A DNA stretch of 64,000 nucleotides from Halosolutus amylolyticus (lineage in GTDB: Archaea > Halobacteriota > Halobacteria > Halobacteriales > Natrialbaceae): positions 124,001 to 188,000 of the forward strand of contig NZ_JALIQP010000003.1 of assembly GCF_023566055.1 (NCBI RefSeq). The letters run 5' to 3'. Below the pieces are notes generated by a model. That model was not told the origin of the DNA. It saw only the letters and a program-made list of their open reading frames with translations, and did not search any database. Both the position numbers and the translations under genes were made by a program. The first letter of the stretch is position 1, and each line of letters opens with the position of its first letter. Of this stretch, positions 1 to 7,974 are shown piece after piece.

Positions 1-74
1 GGCCCGGACGGCCCCGATCGATCTCCGTCCCGCGTGTAGTCACCGTTTTACCACTCGAGGCGCTACGCGGGGAC

Positions 75-1808
75 ATGACCGACCCCGAACGTCTCTCCGT
101 GACGATCGTCGACGGCTACGTCGACGAACCCGCACACTTCGGGGTACCGCCGTACATCTCGACCTACCCGCGGTACGCGGCGGGTGCGCTCGTCGACGCG
201 GGCGTCCCCCGCGAGCGGATCACGTACCACACGATCGACGGCCTACGCGACGAACCCGATCGGTGGCGCGACGTCGACGAGGCCGACCTCATGATCTACC
301 TGGGCGGGATGACCGTGCCGGGCAAGTACGTCGGCGGTACGCCCGCAGAGCCGGACGAAGTGCGAAAGCTCGCCTGGACGGCGAACGGGACGAGCCTGAT
401 GGGTGGCCCCGTCAAGTTCGGCGTCGGCGACGAGAACGCCGGCGCGACCGAGACCGAACGCCAGGACCTGGACTTCGACTTCGTCGCCAAGGGCGACGTC
501 GAGGCCGCCGTCTTCGATCTCGTCGAGAGCGGCCTCGAGGGGTTCAACAACCGGATGCGCGACGTCGACGAGGTGTCGCGATGGGCCCGGGACGGTGCCT
601 TCATCGTCGAGCACCATCCAAACCATCCCGACCACCTCATCGCCGAACTCGAGACCTCCCGGGGCTGTGCGTATCGCTGTTCGTTCTGTACCGAACCCCT
701 CTACGGCAACCCCTCGTTCCGGCCGCCGCCGACGGTCGTGGGCGAGGTCGACGCCCTCTCGGACCACGGCGTCAAACACTTCCGGATCGGCCGCCAGGCC
801 AACATCCTGGCCTACGGCGGCGACGGCGAAGCGCCGAACCCGGACGCCCTCCGGCAACTCTACGGCGGCATCCGCGAGGTCGCACCGGACCTCGAGACGC
901 TCCACCTGGACAACATGAACCCCATCACGATCGTCGAGTGGCCCGAGGCGAGCCGGGAGGGGATCCGGATCATCGCCGAGCACAACACGCCCGGCGACAC
1001 GGCCGCGTTCGGGCTGGAGTCCGCGGATCCGGTGGTCCAGGAGGAGAACAACCTGAACGTCACCGCCGAGGAGTGTTTCGAGGCAGTCCGGATCGTCAAC
1101 GAGGAAGCGGGCTGGCGACCCGGTGAGGATCCCGCCGACGCGCCCACGTTCGGTCCGGACGCCCCGCGACGGCTCCCGAAACTCCTGCCGGGGATCAACC
1201 TCCTGCACGGCCTCAAGGGGGAACGCGAGGAGACCTACGAGCGCAACCGCGAGTTCCTCCAGCGCGTCTACGACGAGGGCTACATGCTCCGCCGGATCAA
1301 CATCCGGCAGGTGATGGCCTTCGACGGCACCGACATGAGCGACACGGGGGCCCAGATCGCCAACGAGCACAAACAGCTGTTCAAGCGCTACAAGACCCAG
1401 ATCCGCGAGGAGATCGACCAGCCGATGCTCGAACGGGTCGCCCCACCTGGAACGGTCCTCCCCGACGTCCACCTCGAGTATCACCAGGACGGGCGGACCT
1501 TCGGCCGCCAGCTCGGCACCTATCCGTTGCTGGTCGGCATCCCCGGCGAGCGCGACCTCGGACGCATCGTCGACGTCGCGGTCGTCGATCACGGCTACCG
1601 ATCGGTCACCGCCGTCCCCTACCCGCTCGACCTCAACGACGCCTCGATGGACGAACTCACCGCCATCCCTGGCGTCGGCGACAGCACCGCCGGCGACATC
1701 GTCGTCAACCGCCCCTACGAGTCCGTTCTCGAGGCCGACCTCGGCACGGAGTTCGATCTCACGCAGTTCGTGACGACCCGGCCGATCGAGCGAGAGCGCG
1801 CGGAGTGA
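75..1808 (+). CDS. Radical SAM protein with C-terminal helix-hairpin-helix
   Basis: A 577-residue cytosolic radical SAM enzyme. The 4Fe-4S/SAM motif is visible as CAYRCSFC with cysteines at 198, 202 and 205. About 190 residues precede it and resemble the Rossmann-like N-terminal part of B12-type radical SAM proteins, although I see no clear cobalamin-binding histidine motif. Residues about 515-550 form a helix-hairpin-helix unit (DELTAIPGVGDSTAGDI), usually a DNA- or RNA-contacting element. The combination suggests a radical SAM enzyme acting on or near nucleic acid, but substrate and reaction are unknown. The ATG at 75 is the first in-frame start and follows a TTTTACC box at 47-53. It is transcribed toward the TRAM gene but separated from it by about 250 bases. 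Confidence 0.85.
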   Translation: MTDPERLSVTIVDGYVDEPAHFGVPPYISTYPRYAAGALVDAGVPRERITYHTIDGLRDEPDRWRDVDEADLMIYLGGMTVPGKYVGGTPAEPDEVRKLAWTANGTSLMGGPVKFGVGDENAGATETERQDLDFDFVAKGDVEAAVFDLVESGLEGFNNRMRDVDEVSRWARDGAFIVEHHPNHPDHLIAELETSRGCAYRCSFCTEPLYGNPSFRPPPTVVGEVDALSDHGVKHFRIGRQANILAYGGDGEAPNPDALRQLYGGIREVAPDLETLHLDNMNPITIVEWPEASREGIRIIAEHNTPGDTAAFGLESADPVVQEENNLNVTAEECFEAVRIVNEEAGWRPGEDPADAPTFGPDAPRRLPKLLPGINLLHGLKGEREETYERNREFLQRVYDEGYMLRRINIRQVMAFDGTDMSDTGAQIANEHKQLFKRYKTQIREEIDQPMLERVAPPGTVLPDVHLEYHQDGRTFGRQLGTYPLLVGIPGERDLGRIVDVAVVDHGYRSVTAVPYPLDLNDASMDELTAIPGVGDSTAGDIVVNRPYESVLEADLGTEFDLTQFVTTRPIERERAE

Positions 1809-2061
1809 GTGTGCCGACCGAGCGTGCGCCGGGAGCCGTTCGTACCGTGGGCTGACGGGCCCGCCCTGTGCCGATACTGGTTCCCGCTGGTCGGGCGCGC
1901 GGACCCGATCGATCACGCGGTGAATCTGTCGTTCCCGTGGCAAGAATTGCGCTCGATCGGCCTAATCGGACGCTACTTGCGGCTATTTGCCGTCGAATGT
2001 CGGCAATCGGTCGGTAGTTCTATTATGGAGGGGCCGCAGAGTGAACATCGAGGGTCTACCT

Positions 2062-2466
2062 GTGGAAATATCTGAAAAACTGCTGTGTCTGTTCAGTACG
2101 GACGTCTCGGCGGAGGACGATCGGTACGTCATCGAGGTACCGCGTCAGGAAGTCGAAACTGGCGACATCGATCCGGGGGAGGTCTACCGCGTGGCGCTCA
2201 TCTCGCGGGACGAGTCGACCGACGACGGATCGGCGACGACCCAGCCCGAGAGTGCACCGTCTGAGCCACAGCCACCGGTCGACGTCGGCGAAACGCGGTA
2301 CGTCGAGATCGAAGACATCGGCAAACAGGGCGACGGCATCGCGCGCGTCGAACGGGGATACGTCATCATCGTCCCCGGTGCAGACGTCGGCGAGCGCGTC
2401 AAGATCGAAGTCACCGAGGTCAAGTCGAACTTCGCCGTCGGCGAGATCATCGAGGAAACGTTCTAA
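2062..2466 (+). CDS. TRAM domain protein, haloarchaeal type
   Basis: A 134-residue small protein. The N-terminal half (MEISEKLLCLF...) is specific to haloarchaeal TRAM proteins. A Pro/Ser/Asp-rich linker at about 50-70 leads into a TRAM domain at about 75-132 (YVEIEDIGKQGDGIARV, then VIIVPGADVGERV). TRAM domains bind RNA, and stand-alone archaeal versions are proposed RNA chaperones or cold-shock-like factors. I chose GTG 2062 because it gives the family-like start and lies about 33 bases after the TATA-like TCTATTATGG at 2021-2030. An in-frame GTG at 2041 is too close to that box. A T6 run follows the stop codon. Confidence 0.85.
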   Translation: MEISEKLLCLFSTDVSAEDDRYVIEVPRQEVETGDIDPGEVYRVALISRDESTDDGSATTQPESAPSEPQPPVDVGETRYVEIEDIGKQGDGIARVERGYVIIVPGADVGERVKIEVTEVKSNFAVGEIIEETF

Positions 2467-2474
2467 AGACGAAC

Positions 2475-2480
2475 TTTTTT
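2475..2480 (+). terminator. T-run terminator after the TRAM gene
   Basis: Six consecutive T lie 9 bases after the TRAM stop codon, as expected for an archaeal intrinsic terminator. A6 runs at 2524-2529 and 2538-2543 read as U-runs on the minus strand and could end the opposing transcript from the Fe/Zn-cluster gene. Confidence 0.5.
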
Positions 2481-2483
2481 ACT

Positions 2484-2594
2484 GGGGTCCTCGCGCGGCC
2501 GCAGGCCGCGCTCGAACCCCGGCAAAAAACTTCGATGAAAAAAGGCCGAGCGCGCTTTCAGCGCGCTCGGTGAAACGGCGCGCCTTGCGCGCCG
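2484..2594. repeat. Cluster of three short perfect hairpins between convergent genes
   Basis: Three GC-rich inverted repeats follow each other. The first is GCGCGGCC/GGCCGCGC around a 3-base loop (2493-2511), enclosed by an outer GGGGT/ACCCC pair (2484-2520). The second is an 11-bp stem CCGAGCGCGCT with a 3-base loop (2546-2570). The third is CGGCGCGC/GCGCGCCG with loop CTT (2576-2594). A-runs separate the first two. The stretch lies between the stops of the TRAM gene (+) and the Fe/Zn-cluster gene (-), so it may act as a bidirectional terminator. No coding potential is apparent. Confidence 0.7.
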
Positions 2595-2645
2595 TACAGT
2601 TACGACTGACGGCTCCTTGCCTTCGACCGCAGTTCCAGAACGAAT

Positions 2646-3317
2646 TCACTCATCGATCGGCGTTCCGTCGACTCGCTTTGCGCCCTCGGAGTCGTGGACG
2701 ACGACCTCGCCCGGCCCCGGATCCGCGGGCGCGTAGTTGTCGCGGACCGCGATCGCTTCTTCGAGTTCCCTGATCGCACGTTCTTTCAGCGCAGTCGCGA
2801 GGTCCTCGGCGTCTCCACGGGAGATGTCCCGACCGAGCCCCTCGCACTCGTGGGCGCGGACGACGCCTGCCTCGTCAACAGCTTCGCCCATCGGCTGGCT
2901 CGTCCCCGCGAGCGCGACACTGAAGGGGTACGTGCGACAGATCAGCGGCCGATCGTCGTGGGCGCGGCAGGCCCCGGTCCCGTCGTCGTCCTCCGCGTAG
3001 AAGACGCAGTCGCCGCAAGCGTCGGTCTGGAGCGCCCACTCGAAGGTCTCGCCCTCGAGGTCGCCGTCCCGGTCCTCGAGGCCGTACGGCATCGGCCGCG
3101 CGACGTCGCGCCAGTCGTACTCGCCGTCGTACTCGTCGCTCGCCGCGAGAGCTCGCACCTCGTCCGGGAAGACGGTCGCCGTGTGGTCGTCCTCGTCGTC
3201 GCCTTTGCAACAGGCCCCACAGCGGGTACACTCGAAGCCGATCGACTCGATGGCGTCGGCGAGGTCGTCGACTGCGAGCGAACGGGCCGCCTCGAGTTCG
3301 GCTTCGAGCGATTGCAC
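2646..3317 (-). CDS. YkgJ-type Fe/Zn-chelating cysteine cluster protein
   Basis: A 223-residue protein with the cysteine pattern of the YkgJ/UPF0153 (CxxCxxCC) family. CTRCGACC gives C30, C33, C36 and C37, followed by C101, C104, C117 and C127, the last in the typical RPLICRTYPF context. These residues are thought to bind a metal or Fe-S cluster, and the cellular role is unknown. An Asp/Glu-rich stretch at 38-45 is usual haloarchaeal surface acidity. The gene converges on the TRAM gene across the hairpin cluster at 2484-2594. The family assignment is firm; the function is open. Confidence 0.85.
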   Translation of the reverse strand: MQSLEAELEAARSLAVDDLADAIESIGFECTRCGACCKGDDEDDHTATVFPDEVRALAASDEYDGEYDWRDVARPMPYGLEDRDGDLEGETFEWALQTDACGDCVFYAEDDDGTGACRAHDDRPLICRTYPFSVALAGTSQPMGEAVDEAGVVRAHECEGLGRDISRGDAEDLATALKERAIRELEEAIAVRDNYAPADPGPGEVVVHDSEGAKRVDGTPIDE

Positions 3318-3428
3318 GCCTGATCCTACGCGTCGATGCGGAAAAACCAGTCGCTACCGAAGCGGTCGGTCCTGCCCGTACCGGGTCGGGGGAACACGCT
3401 TACGCCCGATCGTGTCCTATGGTATCTA

Positions 3429-3701
3429 ATGACATCTCTCAACGACGAGATGGCCGACGCACAGTCACAGGTCGCCGAGGTCAGGGACCATCTCAGGCAG
3501 GAGATTCCGGAGCTTTTCGAGTTCGACGTCATCGTCGGCGGCATCGAGTACAACGCGAACAACAACACCGTCACGATCACGGTCGAGCCGAGTGCCGACG
3601 CGCGAGAACAACTCTCCGACCGGTTCGGCGGCGTCAAGGTAAAAATCGAGGACGAGTTGACGTTCCAGTTTCAGCTGACTTCGACGGAACGGATCGAGTA
3701 G
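3429..3701 (+). CDS. Small conserved haloarchaeal protein of unknown function
   Basis: A 90-residue protein with a heptad-like N-terminal helix (EMADAQSQVAEVRDHLRQEI) followed by a beta-rich half (VIVGGIEYNANNNTVTITVEP, FQFQLTSTERIE). There is no signal peptide or membrane segment. ATG 3429 was chosen because a TATA-like GCTTACGC centred near 3402 lies about 27 bases upstream, giving a leaderless start. A later in-frame ATG at about 3450 is possible. I do not recognise a named domain. It stands alone between the Fe/Zn-cluster gene and a convergent MBL hydrolase. Confidence 0.7.
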   Translation: MTSLNDEMADAQSQVAEVRDHLRQEIPELFEFDVIVGGIEYNANNNTVTITVEPSADAREQLSDRFGGVKVKIEDELTFQFQLTSTERIE

Positions 3702-3726
3702 CGGGCCGAACGAAGGGCGACGCGAG

Positions 3727-4515
3727 CTACCGGTTCGAGACGTGGGCGCGTTCACCGTCCCACGCGAGCCGACCCTCGACGGCGAGTTTCTCGAGATGTG
3801 CGCGCACGGTCGCTCGCGCGAGGTCCTCGACGCCGGTCAGGTCCTTCGCGTAGGCACCGTCGAGGATCTCGGAAATCGTTTCGGCGCCGTCGTCGACCGC
3901 GTCCAGCACGCGTCGTTCACGCCTGGCCCGGTGGGTGAGTAACCGCTCGAGGGTCGCTCTCGGGGCGTCGATCGCGGGCCCGTGACCGGGATAGAGCGTG
4001 GGCGGGTCGATCGCCCGGAGCCGTCGCAGGGTACTCAGGTACGCGCGCATGTCTCCCTCGGGAGCGCCGACGACGACGCTCCCCTCCCGGATCGCGCAGT
4101 CGCCACACAGGATCGGGCCGCCCTCGCCCGCTTCGAGGGCGACGTGATCGGGCGCGTGGCCGGGGGCGTCGAGGATCGTAACGCGGCCGCCGTCGATCGG
4201 AATCGTCGTCCCCGGCACGAAGACCCGATCGGGCTCGCGGCCGGTTGCCTCCCGGAACCGATCGCGTCGGCCGACCCGCGCCCAGACGGTCGCACCAGTC
4301 TCCGCGGCGTACGCGTCGACGCCGCCAACGTGGTCGGGATGTGCGTGGGTCACCAGGACGTGTTCGACGCGACGGTCGCGAACCAGGCGATCGAGATCGT
4401 CCGTTCGGGCCGCGGGATCGACGAGAACGGCCGGATCGGAGCCGAGCAGATAGGCGTTCGTCGTGCCGGTCGGCACGCGACTCGACGTCGAGACCGAACA
4501 GCGGGTGACGTCCAT
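3727..4515 (-). CDS. MBL-fold metallo-hydrolase with C-terminal winged helix (LACTB2-like)
   Basis: A 262-residue metallo-beta-lactamase fold hydrolase. The zinc motif THAHPDH is near residues 56-62. Further ligands are visible as DAPGHAPDH, ILCGDCAI and YPGHGP. The last 70 residues form a small helical domain (AETISEILDGAYAKDLTG, ARATVRAHLEKLAVEGRL), the layout of LACTB2/glyoxalase II-like enzymes, some of which are RNases or thioesterases. The substrate cannot be read from sequence. ATG 4515 fits a leaderless start after CCTTTTGC (about 4540-4547); GTG 4524 would add three residues. Confidence 0.85.
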   Translation of the reverse strand: MDVTRCSVSTSSRVPTGTTNAYLLGSDPAVLVDPAARTDDLDRLVRDRRVEHVLVTHAHPDHVGGVDAYAAETGATVWARVGRRDRFREATGREPDRVFVPGTTIPIDGGRVTILDAPGHAPDHVALEAGEGGPILCGDCAIREGSVVVGAPEGDMRAYLSTLRRLRAIDPPTLYPGHGPAIDAPRATLERLLTHRARRERRVLDAVDDGAETISEILDGAYAKDLTGVEDLARATVRAHLEKLAVEGRLAWDGERAHVSNR

Positions 4516-4646
4516 ATCGTCCACTCAGACTGCGAGCAAAAGGGAGTGTCGACCGCGTCCGTGCCACCCTCATGTGGCCGATCGAGCTCATGACACGCCA
4601 GCGTGCGGTCGCGTTCGTCAGTTCGCGTCGGTGCGATCCGATCGCG

Positions 4647-4670
4647 TCATACGGACAGTTGTCCGTCTCA
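4647..4670 (-). repeat. Short family B palindrome on a stop codon
   Basis: On the minus strand this reads TGA-GACGGACA-AC-TGTCCGTA-TGA, with a perfect 7-bp ACGGACA/TGTCCGT stem. The first TGA is the stop codon of the small regulator gene ending here. The same element occurs at 25179-25202, and longer relatives at 51611-51652 and 55040-55125, always at a gene 3' end. Confidence 0.8.
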
Positions 4671-4949
4671 GTGCTTGAGGTAGTAGACCTGTTTGCGGGC
4701 GTCCCGGAAGCTGTACCGGGAGCCGACGATGTCGACGTCTTCGAGGCGATTGAGCGCGTAGCGGACGGTTCGATCGGGGAGCAGGGATTCCTCGGCGAGC
4801 TGGCCCTGCGAGAGCGGCGAGTCGGATTCGAGGACCTTGGCGACGAGTTTCGCACTCGGGGGCAGGTCACGCAGGCGGTCACGGTATTCGTCTTCCGAGA
4901 GGGTCTCCTCGGCGGCTGCGGCACGATCGTCAGCGGTACTCATGCTCAT
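4668..4949 (-). CDS. Small winged-helix (MarR-like) transcription regulator
   Basis: A 93-residue protein, about the size of a single winged helix. After an acidic N-terminus, residues about 30-90 give the helix-turn-helix (SPLSQGQLAEESLLPDRTVRYALNRLED) and wing (IVGSRYSFRDARKQVYYL). It probably binds DNA as a dimer; the target and any ligand are unknown. Start ATG 4949 fits a TATA-like GCTTTACC about 27 bases upstream; ATG 4943 would remove two residues. The stop codon lies inside a family B palindrome. The AT-rich region upstream (4977-5090) may hold its own operator. Confidence 0.8.
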   Translation of the reverse strand: MSMSTADDRAAAAEETLSEDEYRDRLRDLPPSAKLVAKVLESDSPLSQGQLAEESLLPDRTVRYALNRLEDVDIVGSRYSFRDARKQVYYLKH

Positions 4950-5328
4950 ACCACACCACGCGGAATCGGTGGTGGTAAAGCTTCCCTATATGTGGATACG
5001 AATAGTCTATTTTGTATAAGGTGTATGAATGAGGTATTAACACAAAAGGGGCGACCCCTCTCCGGTCGGGCGATTGCCGTTATATACCCCCAGGCTCGAA
5101 CGGGACCGGTCACGAGATCGAGTAGTTGACGAGTGGTCACTTCAGGCGTCTCGTCGCCACCGACCCGGGTGGTGGATCGACGCGATCGAGTCGCGACCTC
5201 GTCCGGAACGGGCCAGCCCCGCTCGACCGGGGCGGTCGAGTGGGCGTCCAGGAGGTCGCGGCCTCCCGAACACGCGCCGACGGACTCCAGTATCGTTTTA
5301 TCCTCCGCCTCCTGTAGTTGCGCCCAGT
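4950..5328. other. 379-base gene-free region with AT-rich promoter-like stretch
   Basis: No convincing gene. Bases 4977-5045 are unusually AT-rich for this genome and contain several TATA-like motifs (CCTATATGTG, TATTTTGTATAAGG, GGTATTAACAC). A strong TATA-like TTATATACC is at 5080-5088. The left part serves the divergent regulator gene and GTTTTATCC at 5295-5303 serves the methyltransferase. The 5080 box has no assigned gene. Confidence 0.5.
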
Positions 5329-6051
5329 GTGAAAGGACAGGAGTGGTACCAGGCCGACGACGTCGCCCAGGAGTACGACGACAAGCGGTTCTCCCGTGGC
5401 GGGCAGCTGATCGACCGCCGGGAGAAAGAAGCCGTCCTCGACGCGATCGTGCCTGTCGAGGGGAAAAACGTACTCGAGATCGCCTGTGGTACCGGGCGAT
5501 TTACCGTCATGCTCGCGGAGCGTGGTGCTGACGTCGTGGGACTCGATATTTCGGCGGCGATGCTACAGCAGGGTCGCCAGAAGGTACAGGACGCCGATCT
5601 CGCGGGGACGCTCGAATTTCTCCGCGGTGACGCCGGACGACTCCCCTTCCCGGACGATCACTTCGACATCGTCATCGCGATGCGCTTTTTCCACCTCGCG
5701 GACGATCCGGAAGCGTTCCTGCGGGAGATGCGCCGGGTCTCGAGTGAACAGATCGTCTTCGACACGTTCAACCGGTTCAGCGCCCGTAGCGTCTACAACT
5801 GGGCACTGCCCATGGGGTCGCGACTCTACTCGAAGAGCGAGGTGGCCACGCTACTGGCCAAAACCGATCTGACGCTCGTCGACGTGGAAGACGACTTCCT
5901 CGCACCCTACGGGCTCTACCGATCGATTCCGAACGCGCTCGCCGAACCGATCAGGAACCTCGACACCGCGATCGGTGGCCACCCGATCACGGACCACTTC
6001 GCGTCCGTCTCCTACTGGAATACGCGCGTTCGATCGCCGGCCAGTAACTGA
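5329..6051 (+). CDS. SAM-dependent methyltransferase, class I
   Basis: A 240-residue class I methyltransferase. Motif I (VLEIACGTGRFTVMLAERG) binds SAM, then VVGLDIS follows with its acidic residue, and post-motif LPFPDDHFDIVIAM matches the UbiE/Methyltransf_11 group. The C-terminal half (NRFSARSVYNWALPMGSRLYS) probably contacts the substrate, which is unknown. The start is GTG 5329, because GTTTTATCC at 5295-5303 is placed about 27 bases upstream for a leaderless transcript; an in-frame ATG at 5074 would add 85 residues unlike this family. The glycosyltransferase gene follows after 109 bases with its own promoter. Confidence 0.85.
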   Translation: MKGQEWYQADDVAQEYDDKRFSRGGQLIDRREKEAVLDAIVPVEGKNVLEIACGTGRFTVMLAERGADVVGLDISAAMLQQGRQKVQDADLAGTLEFLRGDAGRLPFPDDHFDIVIAMRFFHLADDPEAFLREMRRVSSEQIVFDTFNRFSARSVYNWALPMGSRLYSKSEVATLLAKTDLTLVDVEDDFLAPYGLYRSIPNALAEPIRNLDTAIGGHPITDHFASVSYWNTRVRSPASN

Positions 6052-6160
6052 CGCGCCGATCGGCCGTCGCGTCTCACGTCGGTCGCCGGTCGCCAGGGAA
6101 GGAATCGATCGCCGACGAGAACCCCCGTATTTTTACTCCTCGGGAATTCTACCCCCTAGT

Positions 6161-7057
6161 ATGGAGCTCTCGGTAGTGGTGTCGACGCTCAACGACCGAG
6201 AGCAGTTACTGTCGGCTCTCGACGCACTTCACCGGCAGACGCCGTCCGAGACGGAGATCATCGTGGTCAACGGCCCCTCCTCGGACGGGACGACCGGCGT
6301 CGTCCGCGATCGGCCGGACGTCGACGTCCTCGTCGAGATTTCCGAACGGAACCCGAACGTCTCGCGCAACGCCGGCTTCGAGGCCGCCTCGGGGGACGTC
6401 GTCGCCTTCCTCGGCGGCGAGTTCGTCGTCGAACCGGGGTGGTACGACGCGCTCGCGGACGCGATCGAGACCGACGCGGACGTCGTCACCGGCCCGATCA
6501 CGGCCGCCGACGGCTCCGTCGAGGACCCGGTCCGGACGGTCGCCGGTCGTCGCGTGGCGCACGTCGAGGGCGACAACGCCGCGTTCGATCGGACCGTACT
6601 CGAGGCTCTCGACGGGTTCGACGAGTACCTCGCGGCCGACGGCGCGCGGGACTGTGCCCACCGCGTGGCCGGACTGGGATTCGACGTCGCGTGGACCCCG
6701 GGGATGGCCGCCCGCAGCGACGTCGGCGCCGACGGCGGACGGGCGGATCCTGACTGGGGCGGCACCTATCGAGCGCTCGCGTACCGACTGGCGAAAAACT
6801 ACGGCCCGCGGCCCCGCGTCCTCGTGCGGACGATCGGGAGCGCCGTTCGCGACGGGGCCGCCGGCGCTCGCGGAATCCTCGAAGGTGACGAGAAGCCGAC
6901 TGAGTGGCTCGGCGACGGGATCGACGTCGCCAAGAGCTCTCTCTGCGGGTTCCGGGACGGACTCCGCGCCAGGTACGCCGATCGATCGACCCGGCGCAAC
7001 CCGAACGGCCTCTCGACGCGCCACGATCGAGCGGTCCGGATCTACGACCGGCGGTGA
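6161..7057 (+). CDS. Family 2 glycosyltransferase
   Basis: A 298-residue GT-A fold glycosyltransferase. The N-terminus starts directly with the nucleotide-sugar strand (MELSVVVSTLNDREQLLSAL), followed by EIIVVNGPSSDGT, NVSRNAGFEAASGDVVAFLGGEF and the acceptor-region DNAAFDR. There are no transmembrane segments, so it should act on the cytosolic face. The C-terminal 90 residues are basic and could mediate membrane or protein contacts. Sugar and acceptor are unknown. ATG 6161 is supported by the TATA-like GTATTTTTAC at 6127-6136. The DXD motif is not canonical; the acidic GGEF sits at its position. Confidence 0.8.
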   Translation: MELSVVVSTLNDREQLLSALDALHRQTPSETEIIVVNGPSSDGTTGVVRDRPDVDVLVEISERNPNVSRNAGFEAASGDVVAFLGGEFVVEPGWYDALADAIETDADVVTGPITAADGSVEDPVRTVAGRRVAHVEGDNAAFDRTVLEALDGFDEYLAADGARDCAHRVAGLGFDVAWTPGMAARSDVGADGGRADPDWGGTYRALAYRLAKNYGPRPRVLVRTIGSAVRDGAAGARGILEGDEKPTEWLGDGIDVAKSSLCGFRDGLRARYADRSTRRNPNGLSTRHDRAVRIYDRR

Positions 7058-7084
7058 CGGCCCGGCCGTCGCTCGCCGACTGCG

Positions 7085-7873
7085 CTATTCGCGGCGGAAC
7101 TCCGGCTCTCGATCCTCGAGTCGCGCCTCGAACCCTTCCCGGTAGTCCCGGGTGTCGTCAAGGTCGTGGCCGAGCGATCGCTCGAGCGCCAGCCCCTGCT
7201 CGAGGGGCGTCTCCAGGGCGGCGTTGAGCGATCGCTTGGCGTACTCGAGGCCGAGCGGCGCGTTCTCGGTGAGCCGATCGGCGAACGCTTTCGTCCGCTC
7301 GTCGACGTCTTCGTCGGGATGGATCTCGTGGACCAGCCCCATCTCGGCCGCGTCCTCCGGATCGACGAACTCGCCGGTGAGGACGATCTCCTTGGCGTTC
7401 GAGAGGCCGACGAGCCGCGGGAGCCGCTGGGTACCGCCGCCGTGGGGGAACGTGCCCAGCGCGACCTCCAGCAGGCCGTACTTCGCGTCCTCGCCGATGA
7501 TCCGGAAATCACAGGGGAGCGTGAGTTCGAACGCCCCCGCGGGCGCGGCGCGCTTGATGCCGGCGACGACCGGTTGACGGAGGTCCTCGATCGTCTCGAG
7601 CAGATAGGGGAAGACGTCACGGTCGATTCCCGCGTCGGGATCGACCCGATCGCGCATCATCTCGAGGTCCATGCCCGCCGAGAAGACCGGCCCCTCACCG
7701 AGGAGCGTGACGGCCCACACGTCCTCGTTCGCGTCGACCCGCTCGAACGCCTCGGTGAGGTCGCGCATGAGGTCGACGGTCATCGCGTTTCGCTTCTCCG
7801 GCCGCGAGAGGGAGACGTCCGCTCGTCGATCGTTCCAGTCGATCGCCGCGAGTCCCGTGCCAACTGATTCCAT
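7085..7873 (-). CDS. Enoyl-CoA hydratase/isomerase family protein
   Basis: A 262-residue crotonase-fold protein. The oxyanion-hole segments are visible as FSAGMDLEMM and RAAPAGAFELTLPCDFRI. The first catalytic-Glu position of classical hydratases appears as A/F in this variant and the second falls in FPHGGGTQRLPRLVG. The usual pattern GGxxLAxxCD is replaced by AGAFELTLPCD. It probably acts on an acyl-CoA (hydration, isomerisation or hydrolysis) in fatty- or amino-acid catabolism. No other beta-oxidation gene is adjacent, so the substrate is open. It is a single gene with start ATG 7873. Confidence 0.8.
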   Translation of the reverse strand: MESVGTGLAAIDWNDRRADVSLSRPEKRNAMTVDLMRDLTEAFERVDANEDVWAVTLLGEGPVFSAGMDLEMMRDRVDPDAGIDRDVFPYLLETIEDLRQPVVAGIKRAAPAGAFELTLPCDFRIIGEDAKYGLLEVALGTFPHGGGTQRLPRLVGLSNAKEIVLTGEFVDPEDAAEMGLVHEIHPDEDVDERTKAFADRLTENAPLGLEYAKRSLNAALETPLEQGLALERSLGHDLDDTRDYREGFEARLEDREPEFRRE

Positions 7874-7974
7874 GGGGGACGATCCCGGGCCACCCTCTTA
7901 ATTTTCCGGACAGGACGAATGTGCTGCCGTTTCCATATCGCGTCAATCCGTCGGCGGTCGGCCTTTCCGCGGCG

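Noticed and set aside
243-1943. Open minus-strand frame of 566 codons
   Set aside because: It is a shadow of the radical SAM gene without any family motif.
4946-5140. Minus-strand frame of 64 codons in the AT-rich gap
   Set aside because: It overlaps promoter elements of both neighbours and shows no haloarchaeal acidity or domain.
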